Shown piece by piece: positions 34,162-45,469 of a DNA stretch of 64,000 nt (the stretch's first letter is position 1; each line of letters opens with the position of its first letter). This DNA is from Loripinus fragilis (Eukaryota; Mollusca; Bivalvia; Lucinida; Lucinidae), in assembly GCA_964019695.1 (NCBI GenBank), contig OZ026531.1, positions 6,891,701 to 6,955,700 of the forward strand, in the 5' to 3' direction. The notes under the pieces were generated by a model. That model was given only the letters and a program-made list of their open reading frames with translations, did not search any database and was not told the DNA's origin. The translations under genes were made by a program, and so were the position numbers.

Positions 34162-35336
34162 TTAAGAATAGAAAACAATAATATTAACTTTGCTAATGAT
34201 TGGTTTATTTGTACTGTTATTCAGTTAGTAGAAAAAATGTTACTTGGAATATTAATTAAAGTTGACTTAAAGCTGTAACTGATAAATGCAGAAAGCAGTA
34301 GCTTGATGATATAATATCACAATATAAAACATTCGTATAATCAGAAGTCATTTGTAGAATTCAATGCAACACAGTACAGATCAAAGTCAAATCCACGGTC
34401 CCTCTTTCTCCTTTTTACATGACCTCTGATATAATATAGGAGTGTCTCAAGCATGGTGTTGTCTGTTTATCATTTGAAAACAGAAAACCCTATAACCAAC
34501 GGAGCAGAAAACACACACAGATTAATGTATTCTGAACACAATAAAAAGACTAAAATATATATCTTTGTAAACAACATAAAGAGTTAATGTGTTCTGAAAA
34601 CAACACAAAAAAAATGAGCCTTTGAAAATAGTTAATAAGGAAAGAAAGCCACACACATTTAAGAAGAGCTGAGACATACCATTGAAACTAAATTTGTATT
34701 TTGAAAATAAACTGTTGAAATGAGTTCTGCTTCATAGCATTGTAAATACTTTAAGGTATAGTTATTCGATACACCTGTCAGACCATTGTTGATATAGTTG
34801 TGTCAAAATCAAAATTTCCAACTGGTCTACTACATAACTTTTAATATAGTAGTATTAATTAAAATATCATAATTTAGCATTCACAGTCAAATGAGGATCA
34901 AATATCTTATCAGTTTGAAATAGGTAATCTATTTATTGAACTTAACCATTGTGCAACTTCATTAATGATACACGAATTCCAATCAGTTTTTAATGTATGG
35001 TGATTTGCAATTATTCAATTAAAACATGAGAAGGAAAACAGTAAAATTCATTCTCTTCAAAAATATAGTCAATGCTATGAAAGCAGTTGTTGCATAACAT
35101 GCCTATGTGACCTAATTCTTGGCGTTAACTTTGATATCTAAAATAGATACAACTGTTTTTAAACTATAATGTTAGTTTTATAATTTTGTAAATTGGAATA
35201 GTATGTTAAATATACACAAATGCACAATATTCACTGGTAGCTTTTTCAGCGTTCTGGCTACATCATTGATATTTTATCATTTTAAAAATTTGAAAAATAT
35301 TTTCCATGATATGTCTCAGTAAAAGAGTACATGTAC

Positions 35337-35357
35337 CTTCTGGGATAGGTGAAGCCT
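35337..35357 (-). CDS. unc-89: Candidate 21-nt microexon in the acidic linker
   Basis: A 21-nt stretch with a good acceptor (ttctatgttggttgcag) and a gtacat donor. It encodes ASPIPE and is phase 1 at both ends, so it fits between the acidic exon at 37072 and the FN3 at 31554 (FGQQ-E-ASPIPE-VPPK). Without it the flanking exons also join in frame, so it may be alternative or absent. Evidence is only splice signals, phase and Pro-rich linker-like content. Confidence 0.45.
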
Positions 35358-37071
35358 CTGCAACCAACATAGAAACCATAGAAATAGTAAGACAACACAA
35401 TACATAAAACAAAGTTGCATTCGTTAAAGAAGCACACACGTTCTCTAACGCATCAGTTGACTTTATCAAAATACCTATCAGCCTAGAACCGCTAGCTCTT
35501 TGGTGTACAATGCATATACTTTTACAAAATAAATCACACAAGTTGACTGTGTATACGATTGTAGAATTATAACACAATTGGTTTTAAACCAGCAAATCAT
35601 TCATATACCCATGTCTAGACAACTGGCTAACACGGGGTTAACCTGCGACTTTTACAACAGTTGAACAGTTGCAAGACATAAAAGAAGATGGCGCCTAGGA
35701 TTGCAAGAATTTTACTACCCTTTACCAGCATTAGAACGAAATATATCGTTATATCGTAATGTTTAAGCTCTACACTAATGTAGATGATATAAAATAGTTC
35801 TACCATGGTTTCTACATGTTATGGAGATAATCCATACACTGAAGCTCGTGTATTTATCCTCCTTGTTAAATGTGGAAAAGCCATAATATTGCTATCACAT
35901 CACTTGCATTGGCTTAGAGTAATTTTTCGTATCAATTTTGATGTATCCGTAGTTTTGATTAAAAACAATTGGCGAAACAATTCATAATCGCCAAGTCAGG
36001 GATGTCTATCTTTGATCTCTACACCAAAAATAAGTTGCCAACTAGCGTTTTGCAAGATCGCTGTACATTAACTACAAATGAAAAACAGTTGCGTGTACAC
36101 ATATTTCGTACATAACCGTTTTCATAACAGAGTACCCCTTAAAACAGTTTGTACGGCTGCGCAAAAGCATGATTAACTCAAACAGGAGCTGTGGTTAAAA
36201 CAAAGCGTGGGCTTAACCCTATTGTACTCAGAATGGCCAAAACTCTGTCAGAGTGCAAAAGGGTTACTGTATATCACACACTGGTTGCCCATGTCCTTTA
36301 CTTACTAGTTATAACGTCAGGACGTTGTTTTCGAACGTGACGCCGTGAACTATAACGTTGCCGTCCTGGAATGTGAATTTTGTTTGAACCCAAAATGCAA
36401 AATGGGCTGCTCCATCCTTATTAATTGGACGTGCCCATTTCAATTCTAATGCCTTATCCATTGCTATTCAAATTTCAATAATCGTTCTTGAAAAAAAAAA
36501 AACAGTGAAAACCCTCATCAGCTGCTGTTTTATGTGGCATATGATCTGAGTCTGCACTATTGATACATGGGTTGAACGTTTCTCTGAAATCGAACGTTTT
36601 TGATTTTGAAAAATGACGACATTGACTAAACGTGTCAATTTATTTTTTTTTTATTTGTTCCATGGAATCAAAATATATTCATGACATGCTTTGACATATG
36701 TATGTGAAAATGTGTCGATAATATTGCAACAGAAAATTTCTGCTGTTTTTAATTATGATAATCCATCTGCAGTATAGCTTACTTTTAAACAACCATCTTG
36801 TTTAATAGGACGATGCTATCAACGTTGAAAATAACATTTACATCATTTCCATAGCAATTTGGGCAAACCGATATATCATTCAGTGAATTACTCTTTTCCC
36901 ATACGAGTAATAACAAATAAAAAATAACTTTGGTTATTAAGTTAACTATGAATCACACCCTCAACTGTATCATATCATATCATATCGTATCATATTCCTG
37001 CAGGGAAATGCAGGAGTGCGCTATACAATATCTGTTTCCTCTCTACAATTTTTCATAACCCCGAAACTCAC

Positions 37072-37146
37072 CTTGTTGCCCAAACCTGAGCTCCCATTCT
37101 CTCTCCCAGGCTTCGTCCTCATCGTATGAGTCATCGTCACCATGTT
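37072..37146 (-). CDS. unc-89: Exon: acidic linker
   Basis: A 75-nt, phase 1-1 exon with acceptor atattttcag and donor gtgagt. It encodes HGDDDSYDEDEAWEREWELR then FGQQ. This highly acidic, Trp-containing linker separates two FN3 domains. The upstream codon split gives YRPI-Q-HGDDD. Confidence 0.8.
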
Positions 37147-38341
37147 CTGAAAATATATAGGATATAGGTAATGGTTAACACTTTCCATGCTGGGCATTTT
37201 CACATGCTTTTGTTGTCGTTTGCTGACTTTTTCAAAAATGAACTTTTTTCAGAAATGAACTTTTCTTTTCAGAAAATACTTTCAGGAACAATATCAGTGT
37301 CAAACGGTTTGGATTCATATCTGGGTCCAAACTGTTTGCAGAGGTTATCAGCAGATGACAAAAGTCGCTACAAGCAAGGAAATAATTAAGGGCCATATTT
37401 AGCCATAGTCACGTGTTATTCAAGTGTTGGATCCTTTGTGTATAGGCTTTGTGATTGGTCCTCGTTTTGCAATGCGATACTTAGTGACCTTTCTAGTTTT
37501 TAAAGAGAGAAAGAGAAAGAAGGAGATCTTTAATTGATTCGTGTTTTTGATGTCGTGTGGCTGTATATATTATGTATCTCTTCCTCGCGGTGTAGTGGGT
37601 GGTCTGTGGCATTTCTCGATCATACTCACTTGTTTTTTGTAAACTATATATTCTAGTCAAAAGCTCTAATCGGCCTCACGTGTTTTATCGTTTTCTGAAA
37701 AGCTATAAGTGCTATTCAATTTAATCTGCATTCCCGAATAAGCCAGCCAATCAGTAAACGATACCAGAAAAAAGCAAAGCCAAATAAAATTGCATTCGAG
37801 AGGCTTTGTCGAATACACATACCCTCAATTTTAAAAAAATAAAAGAATTTGCATTGAATAGTGGGGTAATTTTTATTACTTCGACCAACAGCAACTAGTC
37901 TAATGCAGATGGAGTGTTCATTTTAGCACTTTGGTTTTCAATAAGAGTTTGGCTTATGAAATGAAATGTTTTGCGTGTGAAAGTGTGTTATTTCAAAAGG
38001 TCATGACTCAAAAATTGTGCCAAAATACGAATTTTGAAAATGGGGGTACGGTTGAACTGTTGAATATTTTGTCAATATGTTTGCTGTCTTGGGTATATGA
38101 CACATCTGGCTATTTCGAGGTGCAAAAACAGTAGAAGTGTCATTTCATATTTTGAATAACATTAATAAATTGCAGGTGCTAAGTTAGAACTTTTGGCTAG
38201 TATAAATGTCTCATCTCTCATTGTGTGTAAGAGGTTCTTTTGAGTACCCTCAACATACAACATATGTTTTGGTAGTGAAAAAATCAAAATAAAAAAAAAT
38301 CAAATACACACTCTTATCTGGAGCCTGTCAGATTAGATATA

Positions 38342-38531
38342 GGGTAAAGTCAGCTAAATTCGGTCAGAGACCAGTTTGTTTCATATTTTAATTATTGGAA
38401 TAAAAAATAAACTAAGCGAACACTGAAAATCCTGATGAGACGGCTCATTAAGAGCCGTCTCATCTGGATTTCCACTGTTTGCAAATCTATGTCCGAATTT
38501 ACCTGATGTCCGAAGTTACCTGGCTTTACCC
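38342..38531. mobile_element. MITE with TA target site, abutting a splice donor
   Basis: TA at 38340-38341 and 38532-38533; ends GGGTAAAGTCAGC and TGGCTTTACCC. The right TA is bases +6/+7 of the intron following the FN3 exon (donor GTAAGTA). Confidence 0.88.
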
Positions 38532-38538
38532 TACTTAC

Positions 38539-38841
38539 GGATTGGTCTGTACAGAGACACGGGTAAACTCGGCTCACTACACCCGTACTCATTCCAAGCA
38601 CGTATTCTGAAAATATAGTCAATTCTTGGGTGTAGTTTCTTGACGGTGTGGTTCTGTTCTTTCAGGCTAGATACCAACTCTCTCCACTCGAAGCTAGGTG
38701 GTGTACGCACTTCTATGGTGTATGTTAGGTTAGACGAATGTTTGATACTATCCGGAACTCTTGCTTGTTTCCATGCCAACTCAACGGTCTCGGGATTAAT
38801 AACGACCATTTCAGGTTTGTCAATGGGTAAGCGTGGGGGAA
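38539..38841 (-). CDS. unc-89: Exon: FN3 domain
   Basis: A 303-nt, phase 1-1 exon with one whole FN3: PPRLPIDKPEMVVINPETVE, LAWKQARVPDSIKH, LTYTIEVRTPPSFEW and RIDYIFRIRAWNEYGCSEPS. Core Trp, the YIFRIRAWN strand and the Y-G turn are present. The donor gtaagta is followed directly by a MITE whose target site overlaps intron positions 6-7. Confidence 0.93.
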
Positions 38842-39197
38842 CTGAAAAAATATGAATGACAAAAAGTGTGTCAATACAGAATAAAATAAAAAGATGGTTT
38901 TAAGTTGAACTTTAATGCACTAAAAGCATAGCTCTTGCTCTGAATTTCGTCTTAGTTAATTATTTTGGTATGTAAAATAAAGTTTACAAAGAAACTGTGT
39001 TCGGGACAATACAGAATGATTAAAGGAGTAGTTTTACTGAAATGATGGCAGAAGATAACAAGTTTTATATTTTCCTTAATTCTGCATATATTCTGAGTAT
39101 TTCATATTTATACTGATATCAATAGTGACCAGATACAGGTACAAAAATCGCCACAAGTTGGGCTAATGATGCTTCCAGAAGCTGAATCATTGCTTAA

Positions 39198-39415
39198 CCC
39201 GAATAGGTCTAGTGTCCCTTATGTGGGGCATATAAACAGTGCAGATCAGACCAGACGCCACAGAACGTGGCCTCTGATAAAGTTATGCATTGTCTTTTTA
39301 CAGAATGTACTTCTAAAATTTGAATGCAAATGAAACTTACTAACCAACAACCCTTATATTTGAAATGGATTCGTCCAATTGATAAAAGTGGGAAAGTCCA
39401 TTAGCCCAGAATGGG
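39198..39415. mobile_element. TTAA-type MITE
   Basis: TTAA at 39194-39197 and 39416-39419; short CCC and GGG ends. The interior differs from the other TTAA elements. It ends 17 bp from the donor of the exon at 39433. Confidence 0.6.
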
Positions 39416-39432
39416 TTAAAAGTCTAACATAC

Positions 39433-39534
39433 CATATTTGGTCAGATGTTCCACATAGGTTCTGTTCGCCAGTGTAATCTCATAGTTAACAGGTTTATAA
39501 TCTCCATGAGAGAAAGTCTCCTTGCTCATTGGCA
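39433..39534 (-). CDS. unc-89: Exon: linker between FN3 domains
   Basis: A 102-nt, phase 1-1 exon with acceptor tatgttacag and donor gtatgt. It encodes PMSKETFSHGDYKPVNYEIT and LANRTYVEHLTKY. No domain is recognised. The frame joins RSQ-L-PMSK upstream and TKY-V-PPRL downstream. Confidence 0.8.
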
Positions 39535-39759
39535 CTGTAACATAAATGAAGTCATTATATATTTATATAGGAACCGAAATTGTTTATATCGTAATGACCT
39601 CGAAGATATAAACTTGTTTATGCCCAAGTCAACTGAGCATGACATTTATCACACAAATAGAATCATTATATAATTTTACAGATACTGAAAATGTTTATAT
39701 CGTAATGGCCTCGAAAATATAATCTTTTTATGCCCAAGTCAACCGAGCATGACATTTTA

Positions 39760-39821
39760 TCCTGCTCATAAATGTTAAAATGCCAACAACTGTTGGCATT
39801 TTAACATTTATGAGTAGGATC
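39760..39821. repeat. Palindrome
   Basis: atcctgctcataaatgttaa with its complement around the centre ccaacaactgttgg; about 29-bp arms, one mismatch. Confidence 0.85.
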
Positions 39822-40515
39822 AATACAACAGCTGATAGTTCTAAAGCATGAGAAATCATTAGTTTGCAGCATTTAAATCTTAATGCGTTTTGTGAGAAAC
39901 TGAACTTTCATGCAAATAGAGATGGACATGAAAACGTTTTATAACCGCGGGCCAGCTTTTGAAGTGAAAACTTCGATTGTGAGATTTTGGTATAGCAGTT
40001 TTGAAAGCTATCAGTGACTTTTGAATGCTTTACCGTAAAATCTTTTAATATTATTATTGGACAAAACAAACAACGACTCGACTAGCAAGGTTTTGTCATC
40101 TTCTTGAAAATACCATCATAAAAGTTAAACGTAAGATTTCAGAGAACATTAATTCGTTCAGTATGCGAAATTCTGCCTTAATCTACTACTCGGTACAAAT
40201 GTAACTTTACATTTAACTTGGTGGCAGCTGAACTGCGACTTCAGTATCTTGCAACCCCTGAATTGTTCAGTTTGAATGTATTGATAAGGAAACTAAATAC
40301 AGCAATTATAACAGGTTGAACTGTTTTAACATTTACCACTCGAGAAGCGTTGGTCTCAAATTGTTTTAGCAGGAAAAAAAAGTCTAAGTTTACGTCTTAA
40401 CTTACAAATACTTTACGGTGTAATCATGATTGCATCAAAATATTTGTTTCTTCAAGAAGACGTGATGAATCAATAATAAACTATTATAATATAACAACTT
40501 TTTTGCTTTACTTAC

Positions 40516-40824
40516 ACTGTGACCTATAATACTGTATAGGAGGGGTTGGCTCTGTAAGATCCCCATTCTCTAGCTCAGCCCGTATCCGGAAGTTGTAATC
40601 TTTCCTTGGACTCAGCTCATTCACGGTGAAGTCTGGAGTTGTGACGTCAGTGGCGACTGGTGTCCAGTCGCTAACAGTAGGTCCAGCTTCTTGCATCTCA
40701 ATCCTGTATCGCAGAGGTCTCGAACTATGGTAATGGGGGATATAGGCACGGTGCCATTTAAGTCTGGCGGTATAGGGCTCTTCTTCCCAGATCTCTGGCC
40801 GAGCTATCGGTACGGAAAGACGAA
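40516..40824 (-). CDS. unc-89: Exon: FN3 domain (most upstream exon found)
   Basis: A 309-nt, phase 1-1 exon with acceptor ctttttttcag and donor gtaagt. It encodes RLSVPIARPEIWEEEPYTAR, LKWHRAYIPHYHS, LRYRIEMQEAGP and RKDYNFRIRAELENGDLTEP. The pattern is FN3, with Trp in LKW and the YNFRIRAE strand, but more divergent at the start than the other three. It begins with two bases of a split codon, so at least one more exon exists at a coordinate above 40824. None was recognised up to 64000. Confidence 0.9.
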
Positions 40825-43800
40825 CTGAAAAAAAGAAACAGTGTACCGTATATGGCTACCTTCGAATAGAGCTACTGGGTATCTATCTGTATTCGTACGA
40901 ATGTAGCTACCATATCGGACAGTAGCTATATATATTCAAAGTATCTCATGTATTTCGCCGAAAATAGGTTATCCTGGATGACCGACCCTAACCTTAACTT
41001 TAACCTTACCTCATAGCAACTATTATACGGGGCGATGTTGCCTTGGTTACAGCATTCCATATAGCAATAAACTATAGCTTGCCTGCAGTTATATATTAAG
41101 CAGTAGCTTTTATTCGTAGCAATGACCTGCGACTTATGGTTTGAGGCTTAGGGCTATTTTTGGTGCACATCTGAAACAATGGCGAATTGCGAACAGTTGC
41201 TGCTTCTGTGTTATATTGTTCAAGAAATTAATATCATTAAAGAGACTAAGTCTGCAACTATGAACATTTTTCGATTTTTTTTATTTCCTTTTTAAATCGT
41301 TTGTAAAAGTAGAATTCAGTTTATTTTCACAATAAATCTGTTCACTATAGCTGAAAACAGTGACAGGTCACTGCTGAAAACTGCGCGGGAAAGTGAATTA
41401 TCTTATAAAAACAAGTGTGTTGGTAATTATATGCTATAGATAGTTAATTCTAACATAAATGATTTTGTTTTGATACTGATACTTTGTTAAGATTTACGAA
41501 ATTGGTAAAATGTATACATGAATTTTAGTTTTTTTACCATGTTTACTGTGTTATTGAAAAAGAGAAACATTAGTCCTAAAATTAAAAGATCAAAAGTTAC
41601 AGACTATGCAGCTTTAAGAAGAGACTGATATATGCATGTTTGTACTTTGACATATTTTGAGGAGGCATTTTGACTTGCCTTGATACACATCTGAACTAAC
41701 GGTGAGGTTGGCGCGCCGTGAAACCGGTTTAGGCCAACCATTAAATCAATTTACTGACCGTTCCAAGGCTAGACTGGCTCCAGTCCTTAAACAGTTTTCA
41801 CCAATGTGTCATATCGTATACTTGTAGCCAGTCTAACTCTGATGGCTCTGTTTTAAAACAGAGCCATCAGAGTTAGACTGGCTACAAGTATATGATATGA
41901 CACATTGCTGAAAAATTGTTTTAAGGACTGGAGCCAGTCTTTTCCAAGTCGGTACTTCTTTTGTGGATCATTTGTGTTATTCATGTCTTGCGTTTGCCAT
42001 GGTTTGCGTCTGTTCATTGCTGCCCCGTGGTCATCTGAAGGGAAAGTGCTGACCTCTTGGCTCTTGTTTGTGATTTTCATTGTGATTTTGTTACTTTCCC
42101 ATTTGGTATTCTGGGACAGGTGTGGTATTTGATTGTATCAATTCCTGATCCTTGCTGTCTGTCTTACTTTGTGACCTTTGACTTGTGATTTGCGACTTAA
42201 GGTTTGCGACTTACGGCTTTTAAGTTGTGACCTGCGACTTTAGACTTTAGACAATTTCTTGGCGCAGAGCTGTAGTAAACGAGGACAACACTGAACAAAG
42301 AAACGTTTTATCTCGGACCCAGTTTACATTGTCCGAGGTTTTGTAAGCTTGTCGAGTGGTACTTTCCCTGATTTGTTTCCCTCCAGCGCCAGGAAATGGT
42401 TTAAAGGCATACCACAAGATCCGTATCAGATCAGTTTGAAATTCTGATGGCATTTAACAAAATAAGAAGACATAAAACGAAGCATGCAAATGTTACCCAG
42501 CACGCAAAGAGTAAGTCTAGAGCCATAACCGATGCAGTATAACTATATGACATATGCAGTTACTGCTATGAGCTGACTGCCTCTCATTTCATAGGAAAGT
42601 AATTTTCAGAAAGATAGCAACAGCATGCTTATTTAATTATCTGCGGCTGCAACATGTTTCATCTTCCATTCTACCAGTAGTTGGGGTCACCTGCAGTTAA
42701 CTCTTTGCATGCTGGGTAATAGCTTATGATTTTGGACACCTGCTGATATATTTGTACGAATTCACTTTTCGAAAAAAAATCTTTCAACAATGAAGTCTAG
42801 ATCCAGATCAGAACCGTCACCTTATCGGTCATGATAAGGATCCAAACTTTTTCTAAGGTTATAAGCAGATGGCACTAGCATACAAAGAAGGTTATAAGCA
42901 GAAAGCACTAGCAAACAAAGAAGGTTATAAGCAGAATATACCATAACAACTTCCAAGGGAGATAACTTTGCAGGGTTTTTGTAAAATGGAGTCATTCGTA
43001 GAACTCTGCTAGCTAAAGATCAATTTATTAAAACGAACGCATATAATATTCAGGGGTGATAACTTGCAATGTGACCTAAGATAGTAAAGAGCAATTTGAT
43101 ATTAAAGCAATCCGATACACGTTCAGGGGTGATAATTTGCAATTAAGCTGGAGCTGGTATCATCAGCTAATGAGTAACACCATAGAGTAACAGCTAGTCT
43201 TGTGCAATCCTTTCAGTTAAGTTTTATTGTGATCACACTCGTATTATAGATATATGTAAAAATAAATACCCTAATTAAAGCTACAGTAATAGTGTTATTA
43301 AAGATAAAATAAGGGATTGATATAGAATAGGCATAATTCAACTGTTTGGACGATTTCCAGTCTAAGTAACAGCTTGTAATGTACTGTAGTTTTGACGCTA
43401 TGTTAATTAGGTTAAAGACTGGAAACCCATGTTCAAAAAGCTCATGAATCTCAAGATTTGAACATGGCCTTGCGTCCATTCGAAGATGACTTCAAACAGC
43501 TTTGCGCAAACGTATTTATGAAAGAATATCGCTTTTCCAATGGCACAACTCACAAAAAGCAAGGTATGCATATGCTGCGGTAAACATAGATCTACAGGTT
43601 ATCTCTTTACCCACAAGTGACATCTGCAGATAACCTTTGTAAACAGTTCAGACTCATATCAGGCCCGACAAAACGTTGGGCCTGATCTGGATTCAAATTG
43701 TTTTACACTCTGATGGTATTCACGAAAGATTTTTTCTAATATTGCGATCTTGTAAAAGACAAACCAACAACAAAAAACAGTAGACGACAAAACATGCAAA

Positions 43801-44440
43801 ATTACCAAGCATGCAAAAAGTTAACAGACAAAGTGAGTCAGGTATTAAGAAAATATGTACCTATGCGAACAGCGACCCAGCCAGCACACAGTGTCGGGCC
43901 ACAATCGGCCTGCCAGCGAAACGCCATTCAGATGGCGTTTTGCTAGAGGGTCAATGGTGGCCCACTTTTAGATGCTTACCGGGAAGGGCATAGGTCACAG
44001 TCAGCATTTTCATTCGCAGAGTTTGATCAAAGCCATTTTCAACCAAGATTATATGCTGCGTCATTCGCTACAGTCACGTGTTGTTAGAATATGGCCTGGT
44101 CGCCAGTCACTGTAACTGAGCAGGTTTGGTGGAATCTTAGCTGGTCACAAACCTAAAGGACATACGTTCTCGTAAAGCGGCAAAGTTAATAGTAAGCACC
44201 TGGTCATGTGGTAAGAAACAATGCAAGATTAGTTGCATATGTTTTGGCATTTTTCTAGAAAATGCATATTCTTTACCCAACTGTACTCAGAACATCAAAC
44301 ATATTAATGTATGACCATGCAGGGCTATAGATAAGAGTGTGCCATTATTTTTTTCAACCAAAGCATATATTGTTGGTAGTCAAAAGAACTTGCACAAACT
44401 TCAAACTGGCAATCGGAAAAATGACATCGTAAAATGAAAA
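40825..44440. other. Upstream region without recognised exons
   Basis: Either a large intron or the region upstream of an alternative first exon. Holds a family-B copy split by a palindrome (41670-42165), a MITE fragment (43885-43950) and otherwise sequence in which I see nothing. Confidence 0.6.
41766..41943. repeat. Long near-perfect palindrome inserted in a family-B copy
   Basis: Arms of about 88 bp (tagactggctccagtcctta and complement) meet at gagcc..ggctc around gttttaaaac. The family-B sequence ttccaagg resumes as ttccaagt on the other side, consistent with a short target duplication. Confidence 0.85.
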
Positions 44441-44469
44441 AGGAATTCGCGATGCGATTCTCCGACATA

Positions 44470-45440
44470 TTTTGATATGTATGTGTGACCTTGACCCTTG
44501 ACATCAATGTCAAATTGGCAACCGGAAAATCTTGTTTTGTTATGACATCGTAAAATAAAATAGGAATACGTAATGCGATGCTTCGAAAGATTTTAATTAT
44601 ATGTGACCTTGACCTTTGACACCATGGTTTTAGCAGCGATCTGGAACGTTCGTTGTAATCGACTCACCAATCATTATGTCAAATGTGAACACCATCAGTC
44701 AATAAATAAAAGAAGAGTTTGAGTTTCAAGCCATAGACAGGTTTTAAGTATATGCGACCCTGACCTTTGATATGGTGAATTGAAACTGTTGTCGCAATCT
44801 CACACACCTTAAGCAATCATTAAACCCTCCATCAAGAAACGGAAGAGGAAATCGCGCTTCCGGAAATACGACAGACGTTGTAAATCTTTGACCTTGACCT
44901 TTGACTCAAAATTCATATTCGTAATTTTATGCTACATTTTACACTAAGTGCAATGATTACGCCAAATATGACCACCCTCGGTTAAAACATGAAAGAGGAA
45001 TTCGCATTAAGATATGTAGATAAGATTTAAGTATGTGTGTCCTTGATACTTAACTCCAATGTCATATTGCCAATCTAAAACCTCGGTATTATTCTAGACA
45101 CCATAATTTGCTATATATGGACTCCCGCAATCAAAAAAGAAAGTAAGAGGAATTCGCGTTACGAACCGTAGAAAGATTTTAAGTATGTGTGACCCTCTTC
45201 TTTGACTTTTAGGTCATAGAATTGATCTGTTGCTTCGTTGTTATCTACACACTATAGGCAATCAATGTATCGAATATGAACATCCCCAGTCAAAAAATAA
45301 AAGAGGAATTTGTTTTTCAAGCCGTAGACACTTTTTAAATATATGTGACCTTGACGACCTTTGACTTAAGATCATATTGGTGGATTGAAACCTTTGTTGT
45401 ATTCTACCTACTGTAAGCAATCAATGTGCTAAATATGAAC
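44470..45440. repeat. Degenerate repeat of about 150 bp, TGACCTTGACCTTTGAC core
   Basis: About seven units whose cores start near 44492, 44603, 44757, 44890, 45040, 45187 and 45345. Each holds a variant of tgtgaccttgacctttgac. It forms the left part of a larger element reaching 47145. Confidence 0.75.
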
Positions 45441-45469
45441 ACCCTTAATCGACTAGAAGACCTTAAGGT

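Larger units (their letters stand above)
31851..35336. other. Intron of about 3.5 kb with microsatellites and one MITE
   Basis: Mostly unremarkable AT-rich intron. Contains (GA)n/(AGAC)n at 33271-33362, (TTA)n at 33553-33615 and a TTAA-flanked MITE at 33928-34161. No exon was recognised apart from the microexon candidate at its end. Confidence 0.7.
558..40824 (-). other. unc-89: Gene span: obscurin/UNC-89-like tandem-kinase muscle protein (partial, both ends outside window)
   Basis: The 24 exons listed separately splice into one open frame (4756 nt, about 1584 codons). The order is FN3-FN3-FN3-FN3-Ig-Ig-kinase-Ig-FN3-kinase, with charged or Ser/Arg-rich linkers. Nearly all module borders are phase 1, the usual pattern for Ig/FN3 shuffling genes. 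In the obscurin/UNC-89 family such proteins sit at the sarcomeric M-band (or its invertebrate equivalent) and act as scaffolds. Titin and twitchin carry one kinase and are therefore less likely; SPEG is the vertebrate relative with the same tail. The exon borders are seen; the family name is inferred from architecture. Missing are the N-terminal part (usually many Ig domains, SH3 and RhoGEF in this family) and the last part of kinase 2. Confidence 0.85.

Noticed and set aside
35263..35577. Membrane-like small protein on the minus strand
   Set aside because: The hydrophobic run comes from an intron's pyrimidine-rich end; only the 21-nt microexon candidate within it is plausible.
558..40824. 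Titin or twitchin identity
   Set aside because: Those carry a single kinase; here two kinases with Ig-FN3 between them fit obscurin/UNC-89/SPEG better.
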